From: Polyangia bacterium
Lineage (GTDB): Bacteria; Myxococcota_A; Polyangia; Nannocystales; Nannocystaceae
Direction: 5' to 3'
Length of the DNA stretch: 64,000 bases
Assembly (NCBI GenBank): GCA_030430565.1
Contig: JAUIKS010000025.1
Location: 62,001-126,000, forward strand
Below the pieces are notes generated by a model that was not told the origin of the DNA, made no database searches, and was given only the letters and a program-made list of their open reading frames with translations. How positions within the stretch are numbered: the stretch's first letter is position 1; every line of letters starts with the position of its first letter. Below, in pieces: positions 8,645 through 16,642 of this stretch. The position numbers and the translations under genes are program-made.

Positions 8645-10411
8645 ATGTTGTCGAGCGACCCTACCCTCGATCGATCGTGTGCGCGCGTCGTCGCGTACGG
8701 CGTCGCGCTGAGCCTGGCGCTCGCGTCAGGCGCGTGCGGAGACAGCTCAGGAGGGACCGGCGACAGCGCGAGCACCGGCGGCGCCGCGACCAACGCCTCC
8801 ACCCAGGCGACGGCCGGCGGCTCCGCGACGCAGGTGAGCGCGAGCTCCGGCACCGACGGCGCGACGGGCGGGGGGACGAGCGGCGGCGCGAGCACGACGA
8901 CGGCGACGGGCGCCGACACCAGCGGCGCGGGCCCAAAATTCGACGTCGGTCCCGAGGAGACCGGGGGCGAGAGCGAGAGCGAGAGCGAGACCGGCGTGAC
9001 GCCGAGCTGCAAGGTCGTCGATGACATGAACGCGGTCCCCGACTGCGATGAGACCGCGCCGCCCGACGCCTTCGAGCTCGACCTGCAGTGGTCGTGGGAC
9101 GGCCCCGAGGGCTACGGCGAGAGCATGGTGATCACGCTGGTCGGCAACCTCACCGACGACGACCAAAACGGCGAGATCGACCTGTGCGACGTGCCCGACA
9201 TCGTCGTCACGACGTACGCCGGCGGCGCGACGAGCGGGCGGATCTACGTGCTCGACGGCGAGACCGGCGCGGAGCACTACCACACCGAGATCCCGCTCTA
9301 CGGCTACATGACCCCGGCGCTGGGCGACATCGACAACGACGGCCTGCCCGAGCTCGTGACCGTGGACGCCAGCTACAACCTCGTCGCGTTCGAGCACGAC
9401 GGCGCGCACAAGTGGACCGGCGGCGCTTGGCCGCCGAACGACGCGAAGTTCGGCGCGCTCGCGCTGGCCGACGTCGACGTCGACGGCGACGTCGAGATCA
9501 TCGCCGGCAACCTCCTGTTCGATCACACCGGCGCTCAGCTGCAGGCCTTCCCGGACATCGCCGGGGTCTCGGGCTTCGGCAACTCGAGCGCGGCGGCCGA
9601 TCTCGACGGCGACGGCGATCTCGAGATCATCCTCGGGCGCAGCGCCTGGCACCACGACGGCGGCGCCTACTACAACAACGCGCAGCTCGCCGCCGGCATC
9701 CCGACGATCGCGGACATCGACGGCGACGGGCAGCCCGAGGTCCTGCTGCACTCGGGGCAGGGGATCTCGATCCTCGAGCACGACGGCGCGCCGACGACCG
9801 TCGAGCAGCGGCCGACCGGCGCGGGGTCCTCGAACAACGCCTGGCACCGGCCGTCGTGCGTGCACGACTTCGACGGCAACGGCGACCCCGAGATCGGCGT
9901 GAGCGCGGCCGACAAGTACGGCGTGTTCGAGCCCGACCTGAGCTGGCAGTGGCTGGCGAACGTGGCGGACGGGACAGGTGTCGCCTCGGGCACCGCCTTC
10001 GACTTCCTCGGCGACGGCGGCGCGGAGGCGATGTACGCCGACGAGACCAAGCTGTTCATCTTCGACGAGGACGGCCAGATCCTGCTCGAGGACCTCCGCT
10101 CCAGCCGCACGCTGATCGAGTACCCGGTGGTCGCGGATGTCGACAACGACGGCTCCGCCGAGATCGTCGTCGTCAGCAACATGGGCTTCGGCGGGCAGAC
10201 GGCGCCGACCGTCCAGGTCTTCCGCGACATCGAGGACCGCTGGATCCAGGCCCGGCGGATCTGGAACCAGCACAGCTACCACGTCACCAACGTGCGCGAG
10301 GACGGGACCATCCCGTCGCCCGAGCCGGCCCACTGGAGCGACCTCAACACCTTCCGGACCAACGCGCAGATCGAGAACGGCGGCGTCTGCAAGCCGCTCC
10401 CACCGGGCTGA
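8645..10411 (+). CDS. FG-GAP/VCBS repeat lipoprotein
   Basis: A 588-residue secreted protein. The signal peptide ends at SGAC and is followed by a Gly/Ser/Thr linker to the element PKFDVG (codons at 8933-8950). The rest is a repeat array of the integrin-alpha FG-GAP/VCBS type: LGDIDNDGLPELV, LADVDVDGDVEII, AADLDGDGDLEII, IADIDGDGQPEVL, HDFDGNGDPEIGV and VADVDNDGSAEIV. Each has the D-x-D-x-D-G calcium loop, which should fold as a beta-propeller. The C-terminus (RRIWNQHSYHVTNV and WSDLNTFRTNAQ) is a conserved ending I associate with myxobacterial propeller lipoproteins. Expected location is the cell surface or periplasm; the ligand is unknown. It converges with the acyltransferase gene, 2 bases between stop codons. 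Confidence 0.88.
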   Translation: MLSSDPTLDRSCARVVAYGVALSLALASGACGDSSGGTGDSASTGGAATNASTQATAGGSATQVSASSGTDGATGGGTSGGASTTTATGADTSGAGPKFDVGPEETGGESESESETGVTPSCKVVDDMNAVPDCDETAPPDAFELDLQWSWDGPEGYGESMVITLVGNLTDDDQNGEIDLCDVPDIVVTTYAGGATSGRIYVLDGETGAEHYHTEIPLYGYMTPALGDIDNDGLPELVTVDASYNLVAFEHDGAHKWTGGAWPPNDAKFGALALADVDVDGDVEIIAGNLLFDHTGAQLQAFPDIAGVSGFGNSSAAADLDGDGDLEIILGRSAWHHDGGAYYNNAQLAAGIPTIADIDGDGQPEVLLHSGQGISILEHDGAPTTVEQRPTGAGSSNNAWHRPSCVHDFDGNGDPEIGVSAADKYGVFEPDLSWQWLANVADGTGVASGTAFDFLGDGGAEAMYADETKLFIFDEDGQILLEDLRSSRTLIEYPVVADVDNDGSAEIVVVSNMGFGGQTAPTVQVFRDIEDRWIQARRIWNQHSYHVTNVREDGTIPSPEPAHWSDLNTFRTNAQIENGGVCKPLPPG

Positions 10412-10413
10412 GC

Positions 10414-11616
10414 CTAGGCGTCCGCGCGCGGCTCGTCGCGCGTCACGCGGCTGCCCGATCGGACATCTATTTGGGCGCCCGCGGGCGCCGGCTGCTCGCG
10501 CGCCACGACCCACTCGACGAGCATCGACGCGAGCGTCTTGTAGACCGCGAGCGCGTCGCGTGGAGAGTGCTCCTCGAGCTTCTCGATCGCCGCCTTCGAG
10601 AGCACCAAGAGCCGCGAGGGCACGACGGCGCGGACCGACGCGCTGCGTCGCCGCCCCTGGCTCAGGAACGCGAGCTCGCCGAAGGTCTCGCCCGGCCCCA
10701 GCGTCGCCCGCAGCACGCCGTTGCTGTAGACCTCGAGCGCGCCCTCGAGGATCAGGTAGAGGTCCCGGTCGACCGCGTCGCGCTGGACCACCTCGGTGCC
10801 CGCCGGCGCGTCGACGACCGCGCCGCGCTCGCACAGGCGCTCGAACAGCCGCGCGCCGAGCTTCTCGGACAGCCGGTTGACGCGCCGCGAGTCGAGCGCG
10901 GTGGCGACCTCGGCGGTGATCCGCCGGTTGTCGATGACCACGCTGCCGCTGCTGCGGACCTTCTTGACGAAGGGCGCGAGATCAAAAGCGGGCAGCGCGT
11001 CGGCGCGCTCGAGACGCTCGAGGATCTCGGTGAAGGGGGAGAAGCACGCGCGGAAGCTCTCGACATCGACGAGCGCGACCACGGGCAAGATCAGGCCGGC
11101 GGTGGTGCCGATCGGGCGACCGCCGTAGCTGTAGAGCCCCATGCACTGATAGGCGCGCAGCAGGCCCGGGCTGCAGGTCGCGAAGATCAGCGAGGCGCCG
11201 TGGTGCTCGATCGCGAACTCGATCGCGTGCCCCACGAGCGTCACCACGGCCGGCGTGCCGCGCTGCTCGGGCGCGACGACGAGGGACGAGATCTCGCAGA
11301 TGGCCGCGCCCGCGCTCGGCGGGAGCAGGTCGAGCGAGTAGGTCGCGCGCAGCTCGTCGGGCAGCGTCCCCGGCCGCCAGCAGCGGCAGCGCAGCGCCGC
11401 GCCGACGCGCTCTCCATCGCCGCCGCCGTCGTCGCCGACCCGGACAAAAAACAGCGCGGTGCCGGGCGCGTCGTCGTCATGGCCGATCAGCAGCCGCCGC
11501 CCGTGATCGGCCTCGTAGCGCTGCTGATCTTCACCCTCCTCGACGTAGATCTGGTAGCGCAGCCGCTGGACCGCGAGTCGTTGCTGGGGGGTCTCGACGC
11601 GATGAACCAGGAACAT
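10414..11616 (-). CDS. N-acyltransferase (autoinducer-synthase-like) fused to cyclic-nucleotide-binding domain
   Basis: A 400-residue soluble protein with two domains. Residues 1-190 resemble the GNAT-fold N-acyltransferases related to LuxI and the N-acyl amino acid synthase FeeM: an early LRYQIYVEEG motif, an ICEISSLVVAPEQRG acetyl-CoA/ACP-binding strand, then a helix and ATCSPGLLRAYQCMG. Residues about 255-375 form a Crp-type cyclic-nucleotide-binding domain: AGTEVVQRDAVDRDLYLILEG, then the phosphate-binding cassette GETFGELAFLSQGRRRSASV. No helix-turn-helix follows, so it is not a transcription factor. I infer an acyltransferase whose activity or location is set by cAMP/cGMP. The catalytic substrate cannot be told from sequence. 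ATG 11616 starts directly at the conserved N-terminus. Confidence 0.78.
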   Translation of the reverse strand: MFLVHRVETPQQRLAVQRLRYQIYVEEGEDQQRYEADHGRRLLIGHDDDAPGTALFFVRVGDDGGGDGERVGAALRCRCWRPGTLPDELRATYSLDLLPPSAGAAICEISSLVVAPEQRGTPAVVTLVGHAIEFAIEHHGASLIFATCSPGLLRAYQCMGLYSYGGRPIGTTAGLILPVVALVDVESFRACFSPFTEILERLERADALPAFDLAPFVKKVRSSGSVVIDNRRITAEVATALDSRRVNRLSEKLGARLFERLCERGAVVDAPAGTEVVQRDAVDRDLYLILEGALEVYSNGVLRATLGPGETFGELAFLSQGRRRSASVRAVVPSRLLVLSKAAIEKLEEHSPRDALAVYKTLASMLVEWVVAREQPAPAGAQIDVRSGSRVTRDEPRADA

Positions 11617-11991
11617 TCTGTGGACCGATCTCGAGGGAGCTTGGGTCTGTGACGATACAACTACCGGAGCGCGCTGTCCGGGGATTCGCGCGTCGCGGGT
11701 CTTGGCGTCGAGACACCGCGCGCCGCGTCGCGCTCGTGCCGTCGACGCTCAGCCGCGGTCGACGGTCGGCGCCGCGCGGGGCCGCGGTCGCGTGCGGGGG
11801 TCCGCGCTCGCGGGGGGACTCCTCGACGCGCGCGCGCATTTATGGCGCTCAGGACATGTAGAAATTTTTGCCGCGAGCTCGTCACGCCAGCGCGCGCGCA
11901 ATCTCGTGGCTCGACGCCGTCGCCGCGGGCGTGGTATCCAGGCGCTCGGTTAAGCGTGGACGTGTCGTCGCTCCCGACAGCGGAGCGCCCG
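11617..11991. other. Divergent intergenic region, 375 bases
   Basis: Lies between the leftward acyltransferase gene and the rightward STAS-like gene and must hold both promoters. An AT-rich patch at 11855-11870 (GTAGAAATTTTTG) follows a weak relative of the palindrome found at 43596, 62978 and 63859: ATGGCG-N4-GGACAT at 11843-11858. The frame of the next gene is open back to 11842, but the extra 50 residues are Arg/Ser/Pro-rich and not protein-like. Confidence 0.4.
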
Positions 11992-12414
11992 ATGATGGTC
12001 GAGGCGCACAAGGTCTACATGATCGGCCCGAGGGTTCAGGTCGTGGAATTTCACGGGGACGTCCGGCCGGAGCATGTCCGTGAATTCAGCGCGCTGATGC
12101 TCGCGCAACAGTCGAGGCTCGCGGCGGTGATTCGCGACGCGGCGCAGCTAGGGCGCGTCAGCGCGGCCGCCCGCAAGGAGCTCGCGAAGGTGGCGAAGGG
12201 CTTCACCGACTCCGAGGTCGAGATCCGCGTCTACTTCGCCGGCCTCAACGTGGTCAAGCGCGCCATGATCTCGCTCGGGACCAACGTCATGCAGTTCTTC
12301 TCGAAGCGCAGCTTTCGTATCGAGGTGGTCGCTACGCTCGACGAGGCGATCGAGCGGGCGACGCGGTACGCGGACGAGGTGACGCGCGAGGAGCAGCGCC
12401 GCGCGGCGGACTGA
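11992..12414 (+). CDS. Hypothetical protein with STAS/SpoIIAA-like fold
   Basis: A 140-residue cytoplasmic protein. I start at ATG 11992 because GGAG lies 7 bases upstream and the sequence becomes protein-like there. The pattern is a strand (VQVVEFHGDV), a helix (EHVREFSALMLAQ), a strand (AAVIRDAAQLG), a helix with basic residues and a strand (IRVYFAGLNVVKRAMI). That alternation, with a length near 120, fits the STAS/SpoIIAA-like group of small regulators known from myxobacteria, but there is no decisive motif. A partner-binding or anti-sigma-antagonist role is only a guess. It is tail-to-tail with the thioesterase gene and shares a strong hairpin with it. Confidence 0.55.
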   Translation: MMVEAHKVYMIGPRVQVVEFHGDVRPEHVREFSALMLAQQSRLAAVIRDAAQLGRVSAAARKELAKVAKGFTDSEVEIRVYFAGLNVVKRAMISLGTNVMQFFSKRSFRIEVVATLDEAIERATRYADEVTREEQRRAAD

Positions 12415-12432
12415 GCGTCCCCGCTCAGTCCG
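12407..12432. terminator. Bidirectional hairpin between convergent genes
   Basis: CGGACTGAGCG (12407-12417), loop TCCC, then CGCTCAGTCCG (12422-12432) give a perfect 11-bp stem. Each arm contains the stop codon region of one of the two converging genes. There is no T-run on either side, so termination would be by the hairpin with Rho help, or the element protects both 3' ends. Confidence 0.7.
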
Positions 12433-12892
12433 TGAGCCCGCGGTTCTCCGCGACGAGGATCGTCGCGGTCATGGTCGCGACCAGCTTGCGCGCCTCGCCG
12501 GCGGCTTTCTCAAAGACGTCCCCCGTGGACACGATCAGCGTCTTGCCGGTCTTCTTGACCGAGGCGACCGCGAGCAGCCGGGGTCCGCGGGCCGGCGCGA
12601 GCAGGTTGATCTTGTACTCGACCGTGAGCACGGCGGCGTCCGCGGGCATGAGGGTCAGGGCCGCGTACCCGCAGGCGCTGTCGAGGGCCGAGGCGATCGC
12701 GCCGGCGTGCACGAAGCCGTGCTGCTGCGTGAGCGACTCATCAAAGGGCAGCGAGATCTCGACCAGGCCGGGCTCGACGCGCGCCAGCCGGGCGCCGAGC
12801 GTCTTCATGAACGCCTGCTTGGCGAAGCTGGTGATGACCCGGGAGCGGAAGTTGGGGTCCTGTGGGAATTGATGGGGCCGTTGTTGATCCAT
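12425..12892 (-). CDS. PaaI-like hotdog-fold thioesterase
   Basis: A 155-residue protein of the 4HBT/PaaI family, which hydrolyses acyl- or aryl-CoA thioesters in the cytoplasm. The central signature is present: QQHGFVHAGAIASALDSACG, where H-G-x-x-H-G/A is the family fingerprint and the Asp is the expected catalytic acid. The hotdog strands VLTVEYKINLLAPARG and LLAVASVKKTGKTLIV follow in the usual order. The length is normal and no signal peptide is seen. The exact CoA substrate cannot be deduced. Its neighbours give no pathway context; it ends 10 bases from the convergent STAS-like gene. Confidence 0.85.
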   Translation of the reverse strand: MDQQRPHQFPQDPNFRSRVITSFAKQAFMKTLGARLARVEPGLVEISLPFDESLTQQHGFVHAGAIASALDSACGYAALTLMPADAAVLTVEYKINLLAPARGPRLLAVASVKKTGKTLIVSTGDVFEKAAGEARKLVATMTATILVAENRGLTD

Positions 12893-12914
12893 GGCGCGGG
12901 TGTGCAGTGTAGCC

Positions 12915-13361
12915 CTATCGCACCTGGCGTGTGGAGTAATCCGCGTGTCTACGCCGTCTCCGCCGCGCGAGCGACTCGAGCGCGAAGCCGGCGGCTAGCA
13001 ATACGTTCAGCGCCGTGTAGATCCGGACCGGGAACAGCAGCACGAGCTCGAGCGCGTAGAGCAGGAACGAGTAGCTCAGCGCCTCGCGAAAGCGCAGGCC
13101 GGCCGCCTGCAGCCACACGAGCGCGATCATCCACGTCGCCTTCGTGTAGTAGACCTTCTTGGCGACGAAGAACGCCTCCTCGGCCGTCTCCGCCAGCGCG
13201 TACTTGGCGAAGAACTGCAGGTGATCCGTGGTCCAGAAGTCCAGCTCGAACTTGATGTGCACGACGGTGTAGCTGACGAGGAAGACCACGTAGAGCGGGG
13301 AGCGCAGACGCTGGGCGGACGCGGGCGGCTCGTCGACGGCTGGCTTGGGAGTCGCGGTCAC
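12915..13361 (-). CDS. Small inner-membrane protein, unknown function
   Basis: A 148-residue membrane protein. I place the start at GTG 13361 because its GTG overlaps the TGA of the upstream gene (GTGA), a typical coupling arrangement; the frame open above it is a shadow of that gene. Hydrophobic segments are about residues 20-38 (LYVVFLVSYTVVHI), 75-92 (WMIALVWLQAAGL) and 97-135 (two helices around LYALELVLLFPVRIYTALNV). The C-terminus is very basic (ARRRRRRHA), consistent with a cytoplasmic tail. I do not recognise the family. It probably shares an operon with the 93-residue gene just upstream. Confidence 0.6.
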   Translation of the reverse strand: MTATPKPAVDEPPASAQRLRSPLYVVFLVSYTVVHIKFELDFWTTDHLQFFAKYALAETAEEAFFVAKKVYYTKATWMIALVWLQAAGLRFREALSYSFLLYALELVLLFPVRIYTALNVLLAAGFALESLARRRRRRHADYSTRQVR

Positions 13362-13639
13362 GCCCGGGTTATAGACCAGACCGACTCCTCGTCCTCCCAG
13401 GCCGTGACCGTGAAGCCGCGTAGCCCGATGAAGCCCGGCTCCTCCAAGAACTCCTGGACGTTGTGCTTGGCGTGCACGCGGATGCGCTCGCGCTCGTCCT
13501 TGCCGGTGATCCACGTCAGCGCGATGACGCCGGGCGGGCGCTTGTTGTCGCTGGCGACGCGCACGGCGTAGCCGAATTGCGCCGGCCCGCGCGCGAGCGG
13601 AGCCGCGAGCGCGACGAAGTCCTCGGGCGTGATCGACAT
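13358..13639 (-). CDS. Small hypothetical protein, coupled to membrane protein
   Basis: A 93-residue soluble protein beginning MSITPEDFVALAAPLARG. ATG 13639 is chosen because the upstream extension to 13759 only mirrors the end of the caspase gene. The composition is balanced (GVIALTWITGKDERERIRVH, FTVTAWEDEES) and suggests a small alpha/beta fold. No family is recognised. Its stop overlaps the GTG start of the downstream membrane protein by 4 bases, so the two are likely made together and may interact. It could be the distal part of the sigma/anti-sigma/caspase operon, 97 bases downstream of the caspase gene. Confidence 0.6.
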   Translation of the reverse strand: MSITPEDFVALAAPLARGPAQFGYAVRVASDNKRPPGVIALTWITGKDERERIRVHAKHNVQEFLEEPGFIGLRGFTVTAWEDEESVWSITRA

Positions 13640-13742
13640 CAGCGACCCAGCGCCTCGATCACGAGCCGCGCCGCGGCGGCGCCGGAGAACTGCTGCTGGC
13701 CCGTCACGAGCAGACCGCGGCGACGGGCGCGACGCTTCAGAA
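13637..13742 (-). pseudogene. Possible remnant: short protein-like frame between caspase and 93-aa gene
   Basis: Between the caspase stop and ATG 13639 the minus strand reads RRGLLVTGQQQFSGAAAARL and then VIEALGR before a TGA that overlaps the next ATG (TGATG). The stretch looks like a genuine protein end rather than noise, but it has no ordinary start codon: only CTG at the caspase stop or an internal GTG. It is either the remnant of a deleted gene or a 22-33 residue leader-type peptide coupled to the next gene. No family can be assigned. Confidence 0.25.
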
Positions 13743-15317
13743 CCACTTCCCGAGGCCAAAGACTGGGCGAAGGGCGAACACCGCCGTCGTCGACGCGTGG
13801 TTCTCGTTGCCGGTCTGCTGCGCGAACGCGAGGACCTGCGCGGCGACGCTCGTGATCAAGAACACGCCCCGGCCCAGGCCCCAGCGCAGCTCGAGCAGCG
13901 CCGTCGCGTGTCCGGCGACCGTGTCGCGGGGGGGCGCGACGCCGGCGGTCTTGAAGGTCTGGCGCAGCCAGCTCGCGCCGCCGCCGAGCCCGAGCACGAT
14001 CCCGACGACGGGGAGATCGAAGGTGTGGGTGATGGCTACGTCGAGGTCGTACTGATCCGCGGTGACGAGGACTCGGTCCGCCGCGAAGCCGGCGCGGCAG
14101 AAGCCCAGGCTCGTGGAGACGCCGACCCAGCGCGTCTCCACGGGCCAGCCGAGGCGAGCGCCGTGGCACAGCCCCGTGCCTGGCCACAGCGGCGTGCGGA
14201 GCTGGTAGCTGGCGGTCGGGCCGTGCGCGAGCCGACGATCGGTGCCGCCCTTGCGCGCGAGTCGAGCGTAGTCGACGCGTCTCAGCGCCGCGTCCTCGAC
14301 GGTCCGCGTCGCGCCGCTGCCGACGTAAATAGTCCCTTCGAGCAGGTGATCGCGGGCTCGCCCGCGGACGAAGTACCGCCCGGCCTTGACGTTGATCGTG
14401 CGCGCGGCGTCGCGGATCCCGACCTCGGAGACGACCGCGCCGTCGGGCCCGCCGGCGAACACGAGGTAGGCGCGCCCCTGCGGCAGTCGCAGCCGCGCGC
14501 GCCCTCGCGCGACCTCGCCGACCTGGGTCAGGGTCACGCCGCCTTGCCCGCGGATGTCGAACTCAAAGGTCGGGTGCTGCGTACCGTGCAGGGTTCGACT
14601 GCTCGAGCGGACGGTGTGCTCGTAGGCGTACCGATACGCCTCCGCGAGGGTGACCGCGCCGTCGCCGTCGGCGTCCGCCGCCCCGACGAGCCCCGAGACG
14701 AGGTAGTGCGTGAAGAACGAGCCGCGCAGCGCGTCGGACTCCTGCGCGTCCTCGTTGGCCGAGCTCGAGGTCAAGAACACGAGCCCCTCGCCGCGCAGGC
14801 GGTCCTCGAGCTCGACATCAAAGACGGGCGCGGCGCGGGCCCCCTTGACGCGAGTGAGCGCGCCCGAGCGGCACGAGTCGAGCATCAACATGCGAAATTC
14901 CGCAGGTGACCCGCGGACGAGCTGGCGGAGCTGCGCGAGCTCTAGGCGATCATCGCCGAGGTGAAGCGCGTCGGCGTCGGCGTGCCCCGAGTAGTACACC
15001 AGCAGCACCGCTTGGTCGGCGTCCCCGCCCGCGCTGCGGATCCGCGCGTTGATCGAGATCATGACGCGACGCACGGTGTCGCTGTCGCGCCCGAGCAGGA
15101 CGACGACGTTCTCGTCGTGGAACGACCCGAGCGCGCGCAGCACCCCGGCGACGCGCGTCGCGTCGCTCTCGGCGTAGCGCAGCGCGCCCTCGTCCGCCGC
15201 GCCCTCGTTGTTGCCGATCACGACCGCGTAGCGCGTGACGCCCGCCCACGCGGAGCGAGGCGCCACGAGGAAGATGAGCAGCACGAGCGCCGCGCGGAGC
15301 GGTGCGTAAAACCTCAA
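13737..15317 (-). CDS. Secreted caspase-like protease (C14) with C-terminal barrel-like domain
   Basis: A 526-residue protein. I start at TTG 15317, which overlaps the TGA of the anti-sigma gene (TTGA); the longer open frame is a shadow of that gene. A signal peptide (RAALVLLIFLVAPRSAWA) leads into a caspase fold: YAVVIGNNEG, VLLVYYSGHADAD with the catalytic His near residue 111, and MLMLDSCRSGAL with the catalytic Cys near 148. DADGDGAVTLAEA near residue 217 is a calcium-type loop often seen in bacterial caspases. The last 160 residues are rich in alternating beta strands (VETRWVGVSTSLGF, GIVLGLGGGASWL, GVFLITSVAAQVLAF) and end in ...GLGKWF. The terminal Phe suggests an outer-membrane barrel. 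It is the third gene of the sigma/anti-sigma operon. Confidence 0.85.
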   Translation of the reverse strand: MRFYAPLRAALVLLIFLVAPRSAWAGVTRYAVVIGNNEGAADEGALRYAESDATRVAGVLRALGSFHDENVVVLLGRDSDTVRRVMISINARIRSAGGDADQAVLLVYYSGHADADALHLGDDRLELAQLRQLVRGSPAEFRMLMLDSCRSGALTRVKGARAAPVFDVELEDRLRGEGLVFLTSSSANEDAQESDALRGSFFTHYLVSGLVGAADADGDGAVTLAEAYRYAYEHTVRSSSRTLHGTQHPTFEFDIRGQGGVTLTQVGEVARGRARLRLPQGRAYLVFAGGPDGAVVSEVGIRDAARTINVKAGRYFVRGRARDHLLEGTIYVGSGATRTVEDAALRRVDYARLARKGGTDRRLAHGPTASYQLRTPLWPGTGLCHGARLGWPVETRWVGVSTSLGFCRAGFAADRVLVTADQYDLDVAITHTFDLPVVGIVLGLGGGASWLRQTFKTAGVAPPRDTVAGHATALLELRWGLGRGVFLITSVAAQVLAFAQQTGNENHASTTAVFALRPVFGLGKWF

Positions 15318-16078
15318 CGCGCCGCTCGCTTGTCTACGCGGACGCGATCGAGCTCGCAGCCGTGAATCGTCGACGCGTCGCGCTCGGCGAGCAGCGCCTG
15401 ACGGAGCCGCTCGGGCGAGACCTCGCGCGCGCAGAACACCCCGTAGAAGACCTCGGGACCAGTGACCTCGTCGAGCTGCACCGCGCCGGGCAGATCGACG
15501 CGCTCGCCGGGCTGCGCCGCGTAGGCGCCGGCGTCGCTCGGGAAGTAGACGCTGAGCTCGCCGGCGCCGTCGCGGCTGAGCACGGTGATGTAGCCCGGCT
15601 CGGTCCAGGAGTAGGCGAAGCGCACGTGGTCGCCCGGGTAGAGCCGCTCGCCGGGGCCGCCCTCGAGCACGGCGTCGCCGCGGCGAATGTAAAACTGCAG
15701 CGTCGGCGCGCCCTTCGTTCGCGTCGTCGGGGCGTCGCGGTCCTCGTGCTCGCTCGGCGTCTCGACGCCGACCTGCACGGCGCCGGGCCGCCCGACGACG
15801 ACGAGCAGGAGCGCGGCCGCGGCGGCGGTGAAGCCCGCCACAATTCGCCACGGCGGCGCTCGGCGAGGCGCGGCGGGCAAAGGCGGGAGCTCGGACGCGG
15901 ACGCGGACGCGTCATCCTCGAGCGCGCGCAGTCGCTCGCTGCAGCGCGCGCACGTGACGAGATGACTCCGCGCTCGCGTCGCCGCGCGCGCGTCGAGCTC
16001 CCGCACTCGGAGCTGATCGAGGACGAGGTCTGAGAGGCAGTCGTCGCCGCGCGTGCGCTGAAGCAGAAGGAGAGTCAC
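15314..16078 (-). CDS. Zinc-finger anti-sigma factor with DUF4384-like domain
   Basis: A 254-residue single-pass membrane protein. The cytoplasmic N-terminus carries the ZAS zinc-binding signature HLVTCARC (His39, Cys43, Cys46). A Pro/Ala linker leads to a membrane helix at about residues 80-97 (FTAAAAALLLVVVG). The periplasmic part, about residues 125-235, matches the DUF4384 pattern: LQFYIRRGD, LYPGDHVRFAYSWTEPGYIT, LSVYFPSD and LDEVTGPEVFYGVFCA. DUF4384 domains often accompany caspase-like proteins, which fits the downstream gene. The GTG start overlaps the sigma-factor stop (GTGA). It should hold the sigma factor inactive and sense an envelope signal. Confidence 0.88.
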   Translation of the reverse strand: MTLLLLQRTRGDDCLSDLVLDQLRVRELDARAATRARSHLVTCARCSERLRALEDDASASASELPPLPAAPRRAPPWRIVAGFTAAAAALLLVVVGRPGAVQVGVETPSEHEDRDAPTTRTKGAPTLQFYIRRGDAVLEGGPGERLYPGDHVRFAYSWTEPGYITVLSRDGAGELSVYFPSDAGAYAAQPGERVDLPGAVQLDEVTGPEVFYGVFCAREVSPERLRQALLAERDASTIHGCELDRVRVDKRAAR

Positions 16079-16551
16079 GGCCGCGCGCCCTCCGCGGCGG
16101 TGACCTGGGTCCGCGCGCGCGCGATCAGGTTTCCGATATGTCGTCTCGAGCAGCCCATCAGCGTCGCGATCTCCGCCTGCGACATCTCGTCGATGTAGTA
16201 GTACACGACGGCTCGCGCCTGGTCCTCGGGCAAGCCCGCGAGGAGCTCGATGACGCGTGCGCGCGACTCAGCCCGCGCCGGCGCGCTCTCCGGCGGCGGG
16301 CCGCGTCGCGCGAGCAGGCGTCGGCGCGTGCGGGCGTCGCGGATGCGATTGAGACACAGGTTCGTGGTCGCCTTGTAGAGAAACGCCATCAGTGATCCTG
16401 TCCCGGAGAACTGCTCAGGCCGCGCGACGAGCGAGGTGAACAGCTCCTGCACGACCTCGCGCGCGTCGGCCTCGTTGCCCAGGATGAGTCGCGCTCGACG
16501 CAGCACGGTGGGGCCGTGTGAGCGATACGCGGCTTCGATCGTCGAGCGCAC
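16075..16551 (-). CDS. ECF-type RNA polymerase sigma factor
   Basis: A 158-residue sigma-70 family factor with the short two-domain ECF layout. Region 2 spans about residues 20-80 (ILGNEADAREVVQELFTSLV, LMAFLYKATTNLCLNRIRD). Region 4 spans about 104-152: LPEDQARAVVYYYIDEMSQ followed by the helix-turn-helix AEIATLMGCSRRHIGNLI. It directs polymerase to a small regulon and is normally bound by the anti-sigma factor encoded immediately downstream with a 4-base overlap. The promoter region (16552-16642) shows no obvious motif I could assign to self-regulation. The caspase gene in third position is the likely output or sensor partner. Confidence 0.93.
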   Translation of the reverse strand: MRSTIEAAYRSHGPTVLRRARLILGNEADAREVVQELFTSLVARPEQFSGTGSLMAFLYKATTNLCLNRIRDARTRRRLLARRGPPPESAPARAESRARVIELLAGLPEDQARAVVYYYIDEMSQAEIATLMGCSRRHIGNLIARARTQVTAAEGARP

Positions 16552-16642
16552 AGGAGCGGAGCCTACCCTACCCGACTCATCAGTCGTCGATAGGGAGAGG
16601 TGGAGCGCGAGAGCAGCGCCCCGCGACGCGCGTGATCGTGTC

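Noticed and set aside
15302..16033. Plus-strand frame opposite the anti-sigma gene
   Set aside because: The minus-strand reading has a zinc finger, a membrane helix and DUF4384 pattern; the plus frame has none.
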